Below, piece after piece: positions 60,481 through 64,000 of a stretch of DNA of 64,000 nt. Every line of letters begins with the position of its first letter. The first letter of the stretch is position 1. The notes under the pieces are model-generated. The model saw only the letters and a list, made by a program, of their open reading frames with translations, did no database searches and was not told the origin of the DNA. Made by a program: the position numbers and the translations under genes. The DNA comes from Amblyornis subalaris (Eukaryota > Chordata > Aves > Passeriformes > Ptilonorhynchidae), in the NCBI GenBank assembly GCA_018881555.1, contig JACAXG010000070.1:3605616-3669615 (forward strand). The letters run 5' to 3'.

Positions 60481-63400
60481 GGCTTCCTGGTGCTCAGGAC
60501 ATAGAGGTATGGAAATGTTCTAGCCACGGACTGAGAAACTAGGCTGAGTTTTTAGTGGAATGCTGTGAAGCATGGGTTAGGTTGGGAGATGTTCCTGCTT
60601 CATCCATAGTTCTTCAAGCACTGTTTGTATGGGGAGCAGTAACAGGAGCACTTAACTGTTCAGAGCTGTTATTCCAGTCATTTTTCTCTGATATGCCAGA
60701 GAGAGCTGACACAATGCATGGACAATTCCCCAAGTCTGTATACCCTTAAAGCACAGACCTCTACTGCATGTGTGTCTGTTGGCAGTTTGTTCCTCAGCTG
60801 GAAGAAAAGTGTGAAGGTGCTGGCAAGAGTGTCCTTACCACGCAGGGTTTTCCTTGAGTAACACCCTGTGACCAGCTGGGATGGGACATGTTTTCAGCTG
60901 GCCCAGCTTTCAAGGTCTGTTGCTTTCTTGGTTTTTGCTCTCATTGTCCTCTTGCACATGGTTCTTTCCTATGATGTTTTCACAATGCCTGCTTCCTGTC
61001 CCTTCCCTTCTCAGGAAGCTGTTCACTGTTGCTCTAGGGTTTTCTATTTACAAGCTGTTCTTCTGCATCTGAGGAACCTGCTGTTCCTACCAGTCCTTCC
61101 TTCTACTGTTAAAAGCAGGCACCCCGCCTCGCCCCCAGCTTCATAGTCCTTACAAGGGAAATATCTCCACTTCCTGTGTAACATAACAGCATCTGAGATA
61201 ATATCAGTGCATAATTATCCATCTTGTAAATACTTCTCAACCACACAGCAGTCTTTTATCAATTTAGGCTCCTCTTGGAAGACAGGTCTATTACACACAA
61301 TTGCAAAGCAAACTTCAAGGAGAGAGCTAAAAGCGCATCAGGAATAGGAATATGACACATTCCCAGTCAGTTTTGCAGTAACACTGATGTAAACTGCCCC
61401 ATAATTATTCATGGCACAAATTTGAAGTCCTTGCTTAAAACTGTATTTGAATGGGAACATTGGCAGAAATGGTGCTGATAGACTTTTCATCATGGTAAAA
61501 TGTCTTCCAGTAACAGCTGGCATTCTGTACTTCTGTGATCTAGGCTAACTCTTAAAATGAATCCTGACTATGAAATGGAATAGGGAACACAAGCTAAGGC
61601 TTGGCTAAGAATAATTTGTTATGTAATTAGTACAATGATAAGAATATATCAAAACCTCCACTCTATGAAGCGTGGTAGGCATAGGAATTCTTCTCATGTT
61701 TCCTTTCCAACCTACAGGTTTCAACTGCTTGTATCTTTCAGAATCTTTCAGATTTTTCATTTGTTTGAAAGCAGCTGTTTTATTTCTAGAAAGTCTGATG
61801 GGGAGAGAGAAATTCTTTTGATCAGACTGCATTTACAATGGTGACAGCACTTCAGAAACTAAAATGGATTGCTCAAAGACACTGATTTTGGAGAAAATCC
61901 TTGATAAATCAGAGGAGGGAAAAAAAAGGATTTGGTAAGTCAAACTGTATTTTTAGGGGGTAACAGGCTTCAGAATACAAGGATGTAGAATCCTTTGATC
62001 AGAATTGCTTTTAGTGGGAAATCTTTTCTTCTGTCATTGTTCCCTTCCAGGTAAAAAATAATGTTCTCGGTGGAAGCACTTAAAAAGACACACTTCAAAA
62101 TACTGCATATGACTCATATATAATTCTTTCACAGTTACTGAATAGTAACTTCTGGATATTGGAGATCTAAAACAGTCATCTTGAAAGGCATGTTGTCATG
62201 TAAATCAGGTATTCCATTTTATTTTCTGCTCACTTTTACTGCCATTTGGAACATATACCGACTCAGTTACCTAGGGTAGTGAACACTAAAAAAATTTTTC
62301 AAAAAACAAGAGATAATGGCTTTCAGCTACTTAGCAGTGGCCTGCCATACGTCTAAAGTTGCCATTTTCAAGTATTTCTTCAAGCTTTTACTCTACGTGT
62401 ATTTGAACTTCAAAATTAAATAAAATTTATCTTGAAGCCTTCAGAACTGTTGTTTCCTGTGGAAAAACTGTACAGCTTTCTTTCTAGATTAAATTGGGAT
62501 AGCAAGCATCTGTCAAGTCTCTTCACAGAATTTTCATTGTTCTATAGTGGGGAGAGTTTAAAACAAGTAAATGCTTGAAAATTTGGACTTTTATCATTAC
62601 TTTCGTAACTGAGAACTGGATTTTTCAGGTCGTTAACTTGCTACTTCTTCCTGTTACAGAGTATTCTCTATGAAGAAGATCTCAATTGGTGAAGTCAATT
62701 TACACAAGTAAGGGAAAATGGTTATGCATGTCTTGTTAACTTGTCAGACCTTTGCAGGAATCACGAAGATTTAATTCTTAGACCTGGTAAGTTCACTGCT
62801 GCTAGTCACATTTCAATTTATTTCTCGGAAGAGGCTGCCCAGAAAAGATGCTGTAGTAAATCTTCTAACATCATCACCCTGTGAACATGACTTTTTCATT
62901 CTCTTGAATTAAATCTCTAGCCTAGATGGGAAAACAACAGCAGATGACACCACATACTCATGATGCCAGCAGCTGAGTAGATGGCATGCTGCTGGCAGGG
63001 ACAGCTCACCTTAGGACTGGGACTGAAGCTTTGAGATTCCAGGTTGATGCAAGAGCTGTGCAGAAAGCCAGTGTGTTTCAAGTTTTGTGCAGCTGCTTGA
63101 CAGGTGTTACTGTGAGGTAAGAAATCCAATTATGTTCTGAATTCAGGCATGACAATATAAGAAAATTGCTCTGTCTGGGAAGGATTAACAGTGGAACTGC
63201 TTCTTTTTGTATGGTCTTGCACAAATTCTCAACATAGAAGCTGGGGAGCAGCATAGATTCCCCTTGCAGTTAACAATTCTTACAGTATTGCAAAGCTGTT
63301 ACTTATGAAACCTTGGAATGCCATTTTAGCAATAAAAATAGCAAGACCAAGTCTTTATGGTGTCTCCTTGTCTTCACTTAAATGTTATTACTCATTCCAC

Positions 63401-64000
63401 AACGTCAAAACACTGTTGTTAAAATCCTTTCAGTATCTTTTTAAACTGTCAGTGTTTGATGGAGACTGTGTTCACCACAATGCAACAGAATTGGTAATCT
63501 CCTTCCGAATTTTGGTACATTTTCCAGTAGCAAGCTTTTAGGCTTGATTTTGGGTTTGCACGCTTCTTTCAATTTTTATTTGTTCCCCACTCTTACTGCG
63601 CTTAGACTGTACTAATTCAATGTTTCTGTTGTAAGATACTAAAATATATGTAGAATAGTGAGAGCCTTCCTACTAAGAGTAACAGCAAGACCTCAGTCCC
63701 TGCAAGTTTGTAGACAACTGAAAATTGTTTTTTCCTCTGAAAGATCTGTCTTCTGACTACTCTTACACCCATGTATCTAAGCTATTTATGTTAAAAAAAA
63801 ATCTTCAGATTAGCATAGGTAATCAACTACATGTCAGCAAACTAAGAGAAAATATTATTTGTGCAGTGGGACACTTAATATACAGCAAATACAGTGTCTA
63901 TCTTTAAGTCATTACAGAGCAAGTCAAATGAGAGACCCAAGTCTTTCTCTTTGTGAATTTATGCATAATTACCAAAAAATATACAGCCTTTCATATCACA

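Larger units (their letters stand above)
58320..64000. other. Sequence upstream of MEMO1, no gene recognised
   Basis: Contents I can support: an X-box-like GCTGCCATGGAGAC (58446-58459), a CRE-like TGACGTGA (58554-58561), a G+T low-complexity tract (58751-58810), a 13-bp direct repeat ATCCTTCAATAAA (59267-59279 and 59283-59295) and the CR1 tail at 60.3 kb. I looked on the minus strand for the C-terminal exon of DPY30, expected upstream of MEMO1 in vertebrates, and did not see it. N at 59556. Confidence 0.55.

Noticed and set aside
1..64000. CRISPR arrays, operons, Shine-Dalgarno sites or other prokaryotic systems
   Set aside because: The window is vertebrate nuclear DNA with spliced genes and LINEs; no regularly spaced repeats were seen.

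Overview
This is a vertebrate nuclear window, most likely from a bird. Evidence for a bird: the only interspersed repeats I can recognise are CR1-type LINE fragments, repeat density is low, no mammalian SINEs are seen, and a gene that spans well over 100 kb in human (recalled) fits into about 28 kb. A crocodilian or turtle cannot be strictly excluded. Isolated single N bases (317, 16731, 18222, 22136, 31635, 34149, 49584, 53195, 56911, 59556) suggest a draft assembly.

The one protein-coding gene I can support is MEMO1 (mediator of cell motility 1), on the minus strand. All nine coding exons are present, from the start codon at 57505 to the stop at 30059. They sum to 894 nt (297 codons plus stop), the length I recall for the human protein. 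Every intron has GT..AG ends, reading phase is kept across all junctions, and the family's metal-site residues H49, H81, D189 and C244 fall at the expected positions. The gene starts in a strong CpG island (about 56990-58320) carrying four CCAAT boxes, GC boxes and an RFX-type X-box. It ends about 0.5 kb past the stop at a well-formed poly(A) signal (29515-29520).

Layout: 1-29490 is gene-poor sequence downstream of MEMO1, with old CR1/L3-like LINE fragments (about 10.86-11.25, 11.63-12.26, 20.03-21.07 and 22.15-22.60 kb), a possible LTR or tandem-repeat patch at 8.6-9.2 kb, and a tiny CpG cluster at 24.44-24.53 kb. 29500-57505 is MEMO1; intron 7 holds a probable LTR remnant and intron 1 holds a CR1 tail plus a possible antisense regulatory cluster. 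57.5-58.5 kb is the promoter island. 58.5-64 kb is upstream sequence with a CR1 3' tail at 60.3 kb. I looked there for the last exon of DPY30 (the expected neighbour) and did not find it.

I did not find a new multi-gene system. The most interesting leads are small. They are an X-box/CCAAT promoter grammar, an ATG-free in-frame open leader containing a CGG/GCC repeat immediately upstream of the MEMO1 start, a perfect hairpin on the probable branch point of intron 2, and an ISRE-plus-TATA cluster antisense in intron 1.
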